From the NCBI RefSeq assembly GCF_014805625.2, contig NW_023998630.1, forward strand, positions 1,733,213 through 1,797,212: a DNA stretch of 64,000 bases, read 5' to 3'. Origin of the DNA: Glossina fuscipes. Taxonomy: Eukaryota > Arthropoda > Insecta > Diptera > Glossinidae. How positions within the stretch are numbered: the stretch's first letter is position 1; the number at the start of each line of letters is the position of its first letter. Below the pieces are notes generated by a model. That model searched no databases. It had not been told where the DNA came from and was given only the letters and a program-made list of their open reading frames with translations. Below, piece after piece: positions 27,160 to 37,594 of the stretch. Made by a program: the position numbers and the translations under genes.

Positions 27160-28070
27160 TAGTCCTTTGAGTTACGAAAGACATTAACTTATCCTAAGGT
27201 GACAGTATCAATTATACATTATAAGCGAAATATGTATGAATGGAATCAAGGCTTTTACAATCTCCATAATGAACAAGTTAATATGCATGTTTGGGATGGA
27301 CAGCTGTGTCGAAAGGATCACCAAAAGTGAAATCCACCCACAAGGACATTACAGCTTATACTGATATATGCACTGATTAAAATAAAAACAATTGACCTTA
27401 AAGCGGATGAAAATTATTCAATTCAGTGACAATGAAATGGATATCATTCATCATAAATTTGTACTGCGAGGACATTTATTCTTACCAGACTATTGCGATA
27501 TTGGAATGACAGAACTGGCTGTCCGGAAAAGCAACATCCTCTAGGATTTCTATGAAATTCTTATCAAATGTATAAATTTTTATATAAAATTGAACAGTGT
27601 CTTAATTTAATTTTATTAACAAAAGGCTGATTAATGTAACTGGAATATTATCTCTTTAATTGACGAATCACTTATGAAAAATTCCCCCAATTAAAGTCAG
27701 GTAAATTTAAGTAACTACATGTCGGTTTGCTGAACAATGCAGAACAGCTACATTAGTGGATAAAACAAAGATCCACCGCAAACAAAAAACACATTGGAAT
27801 GAGAGGTAGTAAGTACTTTTGAACATATTAAATTATTACAGCTAAGGAAAATATCTACTTTGAATTTTTCAGGCAAAAAGAAAAATTCACAATTTAAGGC
27901 AAGCATATGAAAAAGCTGTTTACTATTCTTTGCTTAAAGTACGGAAAAGATAGAGCAAGCCGACTATAAAAATGTTGTAGCCAAATTTGATCCGAAATGC
28001 CTAAAAGTTTCCTCCAACTTTAGTGAAATACATAAGAACTGTTCATCTGACGTTGAGGTAATATCCAAAG
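27160..28070 (+). pseudogene. DUF7869 transposase-like relic
   Basis: Frame fragments include PKVTVSIIHYKRNMYEWNQ, then NEQVNMHVWDGQ and DITAYTDICTD. After a break comes HHKFVLRGHLFLPDYCDIG followed by MTEL and DFYEILIKC. These fit, in order, the pattern of a large insect family of uncharacterised, transposase-like proteins (my recollection is Pfam DUF7869): a YSDxCxGQNxN box and an HKFxVSGHSxLPxDRDFG box. Here the GQN box is broken by a stop and the second is altered. A C-terminal stretch may continue to about 28070. Clearly dead. Confidence 0.55.
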
Positions 28071-28175
28071 AGACGCTCCATTAATCCTAATAAAAATGGA
28101 AGACAAATGCCGGAAGCCTATACTACCAAGAGACGATCCCTGCAATGGGATTAAATGTGGGTAAAAAAGTATTTT

Positions 28176-28350
28176 TTATTATTATTATTATTATTATAAA
28201 TTTAGCCAGAGAATAAATTCTAAGACTAAAGTCTTAAAGCACTAGCATCTAAGGTTTTCGGCTTTATTAAAAACTCTACCGCACTTGAGATTTGAACCCA
28301 CCACCGTTGAGTTGCTAGTCGAGACTCTTGCCTACTCGGCCACTCAGGCG
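28176..28350 (-). mobile_element. tRNA-derived SINE, copy 2 (best preserved)
   Basis: On the minus strand the element starts near 28350 with TGAGTGGCCGAGTAGGCAAG, which contains a full match to the tRNA A-box pattern (TGGCCGAGTAGG). The B-box GGTTCAAATCT follows about 40 bases later, with a GC-poor body and an (ATA)n tail of about eight units at 28176-28199. The long interval between the boxes and the GGCCGAG string suggest descent from a tRNA with a long variable arm (Leu or Ser type); this is inference. No target-site duplication could be identified by eye. Confidence 0.8.
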
Positions 28351-30234
28351 GAACAAACCGAATTTCGTAACTTTTTTCATTTTATCGTTCGTTTCCAATG
28401 GAAGCGCTATATTTTGCGTCCATTTTTCTGAACTAAAATTATGCTGGAAAATGCTTAAGAATCATATACGGGATTAAAATATAATCATAAAGTTATATAA
28501 AATTATGAATTATTTTTTTGTTGCGAGCATAATGATTATTCAACAAAGTTAAACTATCACATTGAACCAAAACGATAGTAAATTTGAGGTTTTTGAACCA
28601 CAACAACACTGATATGTTCTTAATAATAAAATGTTTGCAGCGCCTGGGCATAGTTATCGGAGAGAAATATTGTTGATCCGTTTATATAAAGATTTATCAC
28701 ATTTTTGTATTTTACGGTATTATTTGGAGGAAGAAAATTTAAAAATTGTGTTCTCTTTGTTGGAATAAAAGACACTTATATATCGGTTCATAAATCGGGC
28801 CGCCATTGTACATTAAAAGTAGGCTAAATTTCTGTTTACACAATCAAGTCATGCAGGATTTTAAGTTGCCGTGCGATCTTTCGTTTTGTGGCTTTATTGC
28901 TGTTAACAAACCTTGATTCCTCTCTTAATTTTCGACTAGCACCATCTTAATCATTCTCACTTTACTTAGATCTGGAACTGTAGATAAGATTTTTAAATTC
29001 GTCCCTAACGTATAAAATAATATAAATAAAAATGTGAACAGAAAAGTCTTACTCAACACTCAGAAAGACTTCAGCTAGACCCACTTAAGCTTGTCTATCC
29101 ATCGCTCCATCTCTTTCCTTTTCTCTTTTTTCTTAAGTTAAGTGTACAGGCCGCAAAGACTGTATTAAGCGATGTGATAAAGGGTATTGGTGTGTCTTGG
29201 CCCACTTGGTCTAATATTCGCCTGAATTTTGGCAAATATTGTAATTGGATAAGAGAGTACTGTTCCAAATTTAAAAATATCTTTTCAAATAGCGCGTATT
29301 GAGAGCATTTCGCCCATCAACGATGAAATTAAATATTTCACATAGCAAGATTAATTTACTGAAATTAATTTGCTCGTTTTAAGACTAGATATTCATTCAG
29401 AACAAAATGTGACGGCTAGGTTAACTAAGGCTATTAAATGGAGGTAAAATTTTTCATTTCACTTGTGTAACAGCATAATATAGTAATAAACAACGATATA
29501 TAATCTACTAGGGTTCGTTTCACATAAGTTATGCACTATTTAAAGATTGTCGTAGCAATGCCAGCATGTGGAAAATTATGTTTAGATATCATGTCCTGCC
29601 GTACGTAATATTATTTGTAAAGGATTGAATTTTATTTCCCATATATATCAAGCGAAAAGTGCCAATATATAATTGGTAGCATCAATCTGGTTTTTACAGC
29701 AAACTGAGCCCTGCGGAGTTTAAATTTACCCTCGTACATAAGTACCATTACTTGATGATAACTCATTACTTGCTCCCAGCCAAAGCATGTAAGAAAAGGC
29801 TTATAGGAACGTTATTATGGCTTTAGGTCGAATTTTGAATATGCATCATTTCAAATAATTTTTTATTCGCCAATGGTTGTAGCAATTAGAGCCATCCTCA
29901 GTGTGGCTTTTTGCTGATCTTTGGCATTCATTCGAGTCGATTTTAAAGTTGGCATATGCGCCGTATTAATAAAGAGACATTATAGTAAAGAAAGCCTCAC
30001 CAATAGCAAGCAATTTCAAAATAATTTCCTTCATTTAGTCGGATTTGTGAACGAATTACAAACCATTTTTATTTGATCTATCACTCAGGGATTGTCTCCT
30101 TTCTACATAGAAACGGTGGCGGCGAAGAAAGATTATAAACAAAGAGACAAGGAAATAGGACGAAATATTTATGCTTTGGAGCATGTTAAGTTCAAGTACT
30201 TCAGAAATGTAAATGTTTCAGTTTCTGTTAAATA
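28351..30234. other. Noncoding AT-rich sequence
   Basis: No gene or element recognised. Confidence 0.45.
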
Positions 30235-30417
30235 ATGAAAAAGCGAAGTTCAAGTAAAATCGGCGCAGACATTCACGCTGATTCGAAATATATACAAGCC
30301 TTCCATATGCGCAGGAGAAATTGGAAAGCGAGTGACTTCATTTCAATGACTATATTTTTTGTGGTGCTTATAATAATAGATTTATGGGAAAATAGGCATA
30401 AATGTTGTAAACAATAA
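30235..30417 (+). CDS. Candidate small ORF with one membrane segment
   Basis: Sixty codons from an ATG. A basic N-terminal half (MKKRSSSKIGADIHADSKYI, later MRRRNWK) is followed by a hydrophobic stretch, FISMTIFFVVLIIIDLW, long enough to span a membrane, and then a short Cys/Lys tail. Codon use in the first half is less AT-biased than its surroundings. No family, promoter or splice signals recognised. It may be a real small peptide, an exon or chance. Confidence 0.25.
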   Translation: MKKRSSSKIGADIHADSKYIQAFHMRRRNWKASDFISMTIFFVVLIIIDLWENRHKCCKQ

Positions 30418-30998
30418 ACATCGGACTGATTAAACAAAAGATTTTCAATAATACTACATACTCTAACTAAACGGATAACTCGTCTCTTCGTTGCAAAGTC
30501 AACGCTTAACTTTTATCCATTTTTTTTAATAAACTAATACATCTCCGTACGAAAGCTACCACTAGTCAATAACTTCCGAAAACAAGGTAAGTAATATACA
30601 TATTTCCTTCTTTCCTTAACAAAATTCCACCCTGTGAAAGCTTTAAATAAAATATTGGCTTAAAAATCAAATAGTTTATAATAGAGTGGTGAGGATAAAT
30701 TTAATAACAAAACAAAAAAAAAAAACTTATTCTAGTTTTAACACGAAGGAAATATAATTCTATCGGTGCATTAACCAACCTGCAAGATCATATTGTTGTT
30801 TAATTTTCATTGCTGAAGTTTCCATGCATATTATGTTTAACACTTAATATGGCGAAGTCGTAGTTTCGTTCAGGCAGCTTTCTGAGTAATTGAAGTTTAC
30901 AATATTAAAATTTCATTGAGTAAGCTTATTACAAAATTTTGGAGCTTCTAAATGCAAGCAACTGAACAAATAATGGTTGCCAGACAAACTATTGAATT
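30418..30998. other. Noncoding AT-rich sequence
   Basis: No gene or element recognised. Confidence 0.45.
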
Positions 30999-31024
30999 GT
31001 GTGTGTGTGTGTATGTGTGTGTGT
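30999..31024. repeat. (TG)n microsatellite with TA interruption
   Basis: TG repeats interrupted by one TATG. On the minus strand this reads as an (ACAY)n tract, immediately beyond the 3' side of the R1-clade LINE. Confidence 0.9.
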
Positions 31025-31128
31025 TTTTGCTCTGCGAGCGGAGTGTAGAAAATATTCTAAAGATCCTAGTGGTTCTTAATTGCAGCATGCACGATTCGCC
31101 ATCCACGGCGCACACGTACTAAAAATTA

Positions 31129-31140
31129 CCCCCCCCCCCC
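31129..31140. repeat. Poly-C run of 12 bases
   Basis: Twelve consecutive C, reading as poly-G on the strand of the neighbouring LINE. It lies between the microsatellite and the LINE C-terminus. Confidence 0.9.
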
Positions 31141-31229
31141 ACCCCACACGCTACTTCTACCACTTTTCCCCACGGGGCTCCCGTTAGGTACTACTTTGTG
31201 GAGGCTGGTTGCCGTTAGCACGCTTCCGA

Positions 31230-33480
31230 TGGTAGGACCTCAGTAGTTAGCTTCCACTCCCTCTGCTCTCCACCCGCTGTCTTTCAAGCCGCCGTAGTTC
31301 TTTGAGCACTCTGCTTACAAATTTGCGTACGGTGACTCTCTGGTGGCAGTTAACCCCTCCAATATTTCACCTGGCTCTTTTTGGGGTCTGCTATTCTCGA
31401 ATCTTCTGCAGCGAAAGATGCTATGGTCTGCATCTCAATTCGTTTCCGAGCATGCCGGGGAATTTGGCGAGTTGTCGTACCCGAACTTGAACAGGTACTT
31501 TCGGAAACAGCCATTGCCAGTCAGAAACTGGGTGAGGTAGTAATTTACCTCACCATGTGGCTTTTGGATCCATTGCATTATATTCGGGATAAAAACGTTG
31601 TTTTTTCCCAGCGCGATGGCCAAGTCCTCATCGACGCCAGCCGTTCTTCTTTATTGATGGCCTCTTGGGAGGGGGCTTTGATGCGGCGCCTTTCGTGTAT
31701 GCGTCCCATTTCGTCCGCCAGATTGTCGACTCGCATGGCGCCAGCAATCACAAGGGCAGCATCTTCCGATACTGTCCGGAATCCGCATATCTGCCTTAGC
31801 GTACTAAGGCGATATATTGCCGCCAATTTTCGGTACACTGCCTTCACTGTGAGTGCACGAGCCCAAACTGGGCTTCCGTACATTATGACCGAGCTTATCA
31901 CCGTGGCTAATACATTTCGACTGGTAAATTTGGGACCTCCAATACTTAGCTCTAGCCCCATCTCCTCCAGCCACGCCTTCACTTAAACGATAGCATCGTT
32001 ACTCCTCGTTTCTACCTGCGCGACACATTTTGCAACTACTACGAATGCTATATCATCGGCAAACCCAACTATCGTTACCCCGGCAGGAAGGTCAAACGAA
32101 GGCCGTTGTACATTATGTTCCTTAAGAGAGGGCCAAGGACCAACCCCTGTGGGACACCCGTCTTTACTTTATGCGACTCTTTTTCATCGTCGTTTTCATA
32201 CACTAACGTGCGTTTCGAAAGGTAGCTTGCTATTGTGTGCAGTATATACCTTGGAACCTGCAATCTTATGAGGGCTCCCCCAGTTCGCCGCATCAAAGGC
32301 GTTTTTCGGGTCTAACGTAACGACGACGCAGTACTCTTTATTACCGTCCTTCATCGGTCTCCGGTTATAGCGTCTGAGGCAAGCGCCACGACATGGTTTA
32401 TGGCATCTATCGTAGACCGCGCTTTTCTGAATTCTTACTGGAGCACGTCTTGCCACGACTAGCAGGCGTTCGTATACGACCCTTTCCAATAACTTGCCCA
32501 TTGTGTCCACACCTCAGATGGGGCGGTATGACGATGGCTCGTTCAGGGGCTTATTGGCCTTCGAAATAAGGACTAACCTTTAGACCTTCCATTCATCTGG
32601 GAATGACCTTTCTTCAGGCAGCTTTGCCGCATCTGGACGTCTGGTCTCCTTCGTATCGCTGCCTTTAAGGCCTTTTGCAGGTGCTTAAAAGCTCTTCGGT
32701 GGTAATTGCTGGTATTGGTTCATCTTCTATGCCGCGGAGGTTTACCAACACGTACGGTGGCCTCTGTGGAAAAAGTGTTGATACTATACGCCGGAGCGTG
32801 AGCGGACACGAGATTTGCGGCGTTTTCTGTCCTTTAACCTTCTTCAGGACGACTCTCTGTAGGGTGTGTGCAGTTCACTAAAGTTTGCCCTTCCCCTCGA
32901 GCGCTGCACTTTTCGCCTGCCCTTCAAGCAGTTCGTTCTCAGGGACGCTATCTCTTCGATCCACCAATAGCACGGAGATCCTCTTCTCCCTATATTTTCT
33001 TTTCGAGGCATGGCCGCCCCGCATGCCTGTACAAACAGCTTTCTTACGTTTTGATGGAGTTCGCCAGACGTACCGTCACCCCTCTCGTAGCAGTCCGTAA
33101 TGATGTTAAAGACGAATCTCTCCATTTCGGCGCGGTAGTTATGTTCCACCAATTTACTGTGTGTTCTCTGGTGTCTATGTCGAGGAAGACGGTCCGGTGA
33201 ACTCTGCTTGTGCACTCTTCGCTTAACAACCACTTGCATATTGCCACTAGGCCGTCGCTAACAAAAGTGAGGTCTACTTTCGACCGCCTTCCTGCCTTAC
33301 GAAACCTATCCTTCTGCCCAACGTTCAGAAGAGATACTTTCAGCACGGCGAATGCTTCCAGCAAGCTGCGTCGTCTCGCATTGCAGGCCTTACTGCCCCA
33401 CTCGAAGGCCCAAGACCTTTTAAAAAGTTTTAAAAAGGCTATAGAAAAAAGGATATAAATGGCGGCACCGCAGCAAGGCA
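31230..33480 (-). pseudogene. R1-clade non-LTR retrotransposon relic
   Basis: Much more GC-rich than its surroundings. In minus-strand order: endonuclease remnants (33480-33050) with EWGSKACNARRRSLLEAFA, LLNVGQKDRFRKAG and KVDLTFVSDGLVA; a linker; reverse transcriptase (32510-31990) with MGKLLERVVYERLL, VVTLDPKNAFDAANW (box with the first catalytic Asp), GVPQG, and VGFADDIAFVV near 32065-32052 carrying the catalytic FADD; then a C-terminal region (31982-31435) with VISSVIMYGSPVWARAL and HGEVNYYLTQFLTGNGCF, the Cys/His region near the end of R1-type ORF2. The domains are in at least four frames, so the copy is inactive. ORF1 is absent. The FADD box is intact. Confidence 0.85.
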
Positions 33481-35584
33481 TGTTTAATAGAAGGAACTCT
33501 GCTTATGCAGTGCAACTGGCCCAAAATTTGAATGAAAAAAAGGAAATAATTTAACTTCTATTTCTAGAGAAATACCCAGGATTTCTCAGAAAATTCTATA
33601 ATTGGCGAGCTTTGGGTGAAAAAGTTTAATTTTGGATCGAAAAAATATACTCTTCTGTTATTTTAAAAATACAGTACAAAATTCGAATGACAAAAAAAGA
33701 AAGTTGTTTAGGCTGTATTGCTTGCTGTTTTGAGAAATCGTGTTTCACGAAAAAAACGTTTGAAGTTTCGAAACGTGTTATAGATATTTTTTTTTAATAT
33801 AATAAATTTTTTATTGGTTGTTTCCATTAGTTGGCGATCCTAGAACCAAAAAAAATGCCCTTCCAAATTCAAATATTCCCCCTTGTTCTCTTTTCATAAA
33901 GGTTTTTTGCTCGAAAGCGTCACTGTTGTTTCGTGTGTCAAAAACAGGATCGCAGATTTTGCTCTTTAAGTGAAGCGAAATGGCAAAGAAAGCGGAAAGA
34001 AAATGTGCGACTCAATAGTGAAATTCGTAATTCGTAATCAACTTCAAAAACTTTGTCCCAAACTTTTAATTTTTTGGCAGAAGCACTGTAATCTTTTGCA
34101 TAGTTCCATCTTTACAGATCGTACGTCGGCAGTGGAACGTAACTGGTTTTAAAGTAACTTAAATAGTTTTCAAAGATACCAATCAGTGTATTAGAAATTA
34201 ACAGGCAAAACTTTGGGCTTTAACCTCCCCGCTTTTGTAAAAAACACGAAATTCCAACGTAACAAATTTTTTTAATATTTTTTTTAATAAGTGTGCAACT
34301 GTATATTTGCAACTACAAAGTCGTAAAGCAATGTACATAGTTCTAATAATTATAAATAATGTGGAGAGAAGGAGCTAAACACTACTCAAGCAAGCACCTC
34401 GCTCTATCTAACCGTTACAATCGTCAACTTCCAGCATCGTTCAAATTTAGATCTTTAAGAATGAGGCGAATTTTCTCTTAATGGCATTTCATGAACCATC
34501 AAAGGATTTCCAAGTCTGCGGCAACGCATTCCAGTGCCGAACGGAGTGTTCGACCGAAGAGGTAGATACGTACATGTCTACAAAAGAATTCCTTCTCGAT
34601 CTTGAAAACTATAGTCGCTTGATTAAAAATTGTGCAATTGTGACTGAATGGCTTTGCAGAGATAGATTAACAATCAGAATTTTGGGCAGTCGGACAAAAA
34701 GAAGTTCGAAGGGACGTGAACAAAGAAGAAAACGTGGACACTAACATCATAGATACAAGGCGTAATACGCTTATAAGTCCGTGTTATGGGACGGGCAACT
34801 GTGGAGATAGTGTCAATACTAATACAACAAATTTGCCAAACTCTTGATATGCACAGGAAAGTATCTGTGATAGATTTAAAGTTTAAAAAAATCGAATTTT
34901 TTGAAGATAAATTGTTTAGTTTTATGACTATAGCTCATGCAACAGGGTGTCGATCACTTCTATTTTAAACTATCTAGCCACAAAATTTATATTTCCAACA
35001 GACGTCACCAACAAGTAATTCAAGGGTGCAATACGAGGCTAAACAGCCAAATAGACAGACAACTTGAGTACCGTGGGTATGAGAAATGTCTTATGCGACG
35101 TCTCACAATTGTTGCTGGATTATATAAAACGCCAAAACTCTCTGTGACTGTGAAGTGACAGAATTTCCGAAAGGATTTTCAATGGCTGTTATTTGTTTCG
35201 TTATTGATACAAGCATTGGCAGCAAATCATTTGTCGACTAGTGTCTCGTACTGTCATTGAATTTATTCAACTTTTAATTTATTGACAATATTGTTGCACG
35301 AAAACGTTCAATAATTTGGCATGGATTGGAGCCGCTGAATTGTTTCTTTTGTAGACTATTTAAGAAATCCGGTTCTTGCGATCAATTTGTTGCGAGCACA
35401 TGCCGCAAATTATTTCCGATTATGAAATATCAAAAGATTTCGTTTAAAGTGAAAATACACTGATTGTATTGGACTTCATTTCGAAAAAAGATATACATTT
35501 TTGCAGGGGTTTAGACTTACGTTCGGGCTAAAGAAGGATTCTTGTCCGTTACTATTTTAGAATGGCAATAATATCCCTATCAAC
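33481..35584. other. Unassigned sequence with some open frames
   Basis: No recognised gene. An open frame at 34481-34744 (MAFHEPSKDFQVCGNAF..., ending in a basic Arg/Lys run) and shorter ones to 35158 have ordinary composition. They may belong to the element whose reverse transcriptase scrap starts at 35585, but no motif confirms it. Confidence 0.3.
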
Positions 35585-36005
35585 AACTATGTAAAATATC
35601 TTCCACACTTACATATTGACCAAAGATTAACGTGGAAAAATCATAGCAAAAATACTTTCGAGCAACTTAACTTAAAAACCAAAAGATTCTGTTGGCTAAT
35701 TCGTACTAAATCCCAACCTAATCTAAGCAACGAATGAAATCTTTTTGGACCTACGGCATACCGCTATGGAGATCAGCCAGTAGCTCTAATATTGAAATAC
35801 TCCAAAATATTAGTCTAAGATCCTCCATTTTTCTGTTCCTTTATAAAAAAATTATTCAACAAAAAACTGAATCCAACCCATTTCTTGAAAACATCTTGTC
35901 AGACTGAGTTATCAATAATAATAGCATTTCTTCTGGATAAACCCAATGAAATCAGAACTTTAAAAAGATGTAATTTACTGGATCTTTCATTTAGAAATTA
36001 ATTTA
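35585..36005 (+). pseudogene. Jockey-clade LINE relic, reverse transcriptase C-terminal part
   Basis: Frame one gives YVKYLPHLHIDQRLTWKNHS and LKTKRFCWLIRTKSQPNLS; after a frame change comes FWTYGIPLWRSASSSNIEIL. These match the usual YLGxxLDxRLTWxxHI and LxPIWxYGIxLWGxAxxSNIxxLQ stretches just after the polymerase domain in jockey-type elements. The catalytic core is not present. It differs in sequence from LINE-B and from the I-clade copies. Confidence 0.7.
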
Positions 36006-37452
36006 TTTTTGTTCTTTGAACTATTTCAATCAAAAAGATATAGAAAGAGAGTTTCCTTAGTTTATATAGTTTGTTTTTATTTATTTAAATATCACATAAA
36101 ATTTATTCATCATCTTTTTAGGTGGATTGTAAATTATATATATGTTTAAAAAAAAAAAAACATTACAAAGTGTTTCATATAAAATTGCAGGTGTTATTGC
36201 GAAATTTAACTTTCATTTCTAACTACAATTAAAGGTTTGAGAGTATCGAAGCAGTTGTCACAAAAAACTGCTTGGAGCAAAAGAACTCCAAGCCGATTTC
36301 TACACCGAAGTATAAGAGTATAATGTTTTTTTAGTTTCCAACGTGTTCTTGAATACCATCAGATTCGAAGAGAATATGTTTTCACATTTGCAAGCGTATT
36401 TATTTGAGGTTTCTTTAAATTTTTGATCTTATTGAAAGTGGAAGAAGTAATCAGTGCTGATACGCTTCGTTTTCCAATCAAGCCCACCAAGTTTCAATAA
36501 GAGAAATAATATGCCATGAAACTTTTTTGTAATTGAGTAAATTTCAAAATGAATCAATAATCTGAAAAACCCCAACTACGAACTTCACTATAACAATTTA
36601 ATAAGTAAGTCTCAGCTAAGTTAATCTGTTATGCAGGCGTAAGTCAAATAGTTACGAAAAATTAAAATAATAAGACTTTAAAAAATTCATTTACAAAACC
36701 TTTGTTATATACAAACTTGTGGATGCGAATCTCATTTTTGTTAAAAAGAATTTTCTATAAAAATACTTAAGAGATTATTTATGAGAAATTTTATAACATT
36801 TTTTTCGTAATTTTTTTTAGTCTATGCTTTTATAAATAAATTTGTCTCGGCATTTGCCTGTACGCACTAATTTCTATTTCTGGGCATAAAAGAATTTTTT
36901 GAAGAACGTGTATAAAGTAACGCCTACAGGCAGACAACTAAAAGTGTCTTTCTTTACTTTTCATAATCCAAGTATGCATATAGAAAACTGGAAAAGAATA
37001 CCTATTTCGAAAACCAAAAAGTAAAGTGTGTTTGCTTTTAGAAAAATACGTGTCTCTATTCCATACAACAAGTCGCACACACAGTTAAATGGGTAAACAC
37101 ATATTTCGCACTTCTAAAGTCATGTTTATATAGATACTTAAGCACATATTTACAACTCCTATCTAAGACATGTACATATAAAATTTCTCAGACGTAAAAG
37201 TTGTACATAATAGCAGCAGGCATGGTTTTATGCATTTATCTCAGATTTTTAGAAAAAAAAAAAAATTAGGCCACCGTTCACACATATTAGTTTTCATTTG
37301 TCTTTTTTTCGATAAATTCGTTGCTTGAACACTTTTTTCAAAATATTTTTGTTTGATATTAATTTTATTTTAACTTTTTATATATATTATTCTTGAATTT
37401 TGTTATAATTTTTTCTTATTTTTAATTCTTTTGTCTTCAGAGAACTACTCAC
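36006..37452 (-). other. Start of the intron after Ggamma30A coding exon 1
   Basis: Begins (minus strand) with the donor GTGAGTAGTT at 37452 and is AT-rich with no coding sequence seen. I searched by eye for codons of the expected second exon (ending NPWAEKGKCVIM in flies) from here to position 1 and did not find them. Confidence 0.6.
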
Positions 37453-37594
37453 TCTGCAATGCTTTTAGATAGGGGCCACCTTTCCATGGATGCTTGATAT
37501 TTCATATTTTCGATTTGTTTCTTTAATGCGTCCCGATCCATGTTTTGTAAAGCACTGGGATCCATGGCGGCTAAAATTTATCAACATACCACTC
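37453..37594 (-). CDS. Ggamma30A: G protein gamma subunit, first coding exon
   Basis: The exon begins after the acceptor TTTGTTTGCTTGCAG, with 29 bases of 5' UTR, and the ATG at 37565 lies in a strong start context (GCCGCCATGG). It encodes 37 residues, MDPSALQNMDRDALKKQIEN, then MKYQASMERWPLSKSIA, plus two bases of the next codon (GA), ending at the donor GTGAGT. This is the N-terminal half of fly Ggamma30A (Ggamma-e), which pairs with Gbeta76C and Gq alpha in the phototransduction G protein; the full protein is about 72 residues. The N-terminal helix forms the coiled coil with the beta subunit. The second half, with the CaaX prenylation motif, must come from an exon outside the window. Phase and protein match leave little doubt. 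Coding part 37453-37565. Confidence 0.95.

Noticed and set aside
27960..28080. ADYKNVVAKFD read as a gypsy gag fragment
   Set aside because: The resemblance is short, and the segment lies downstream of, and in line with, the DUF7869-like relic, which explains it better.
32675..33458. Plus-strand frames across the R1-clade LINE
   Set aside because: Shadows of the minus-strand endonuclease and polymerase. Their relatively high GC comes from the element.
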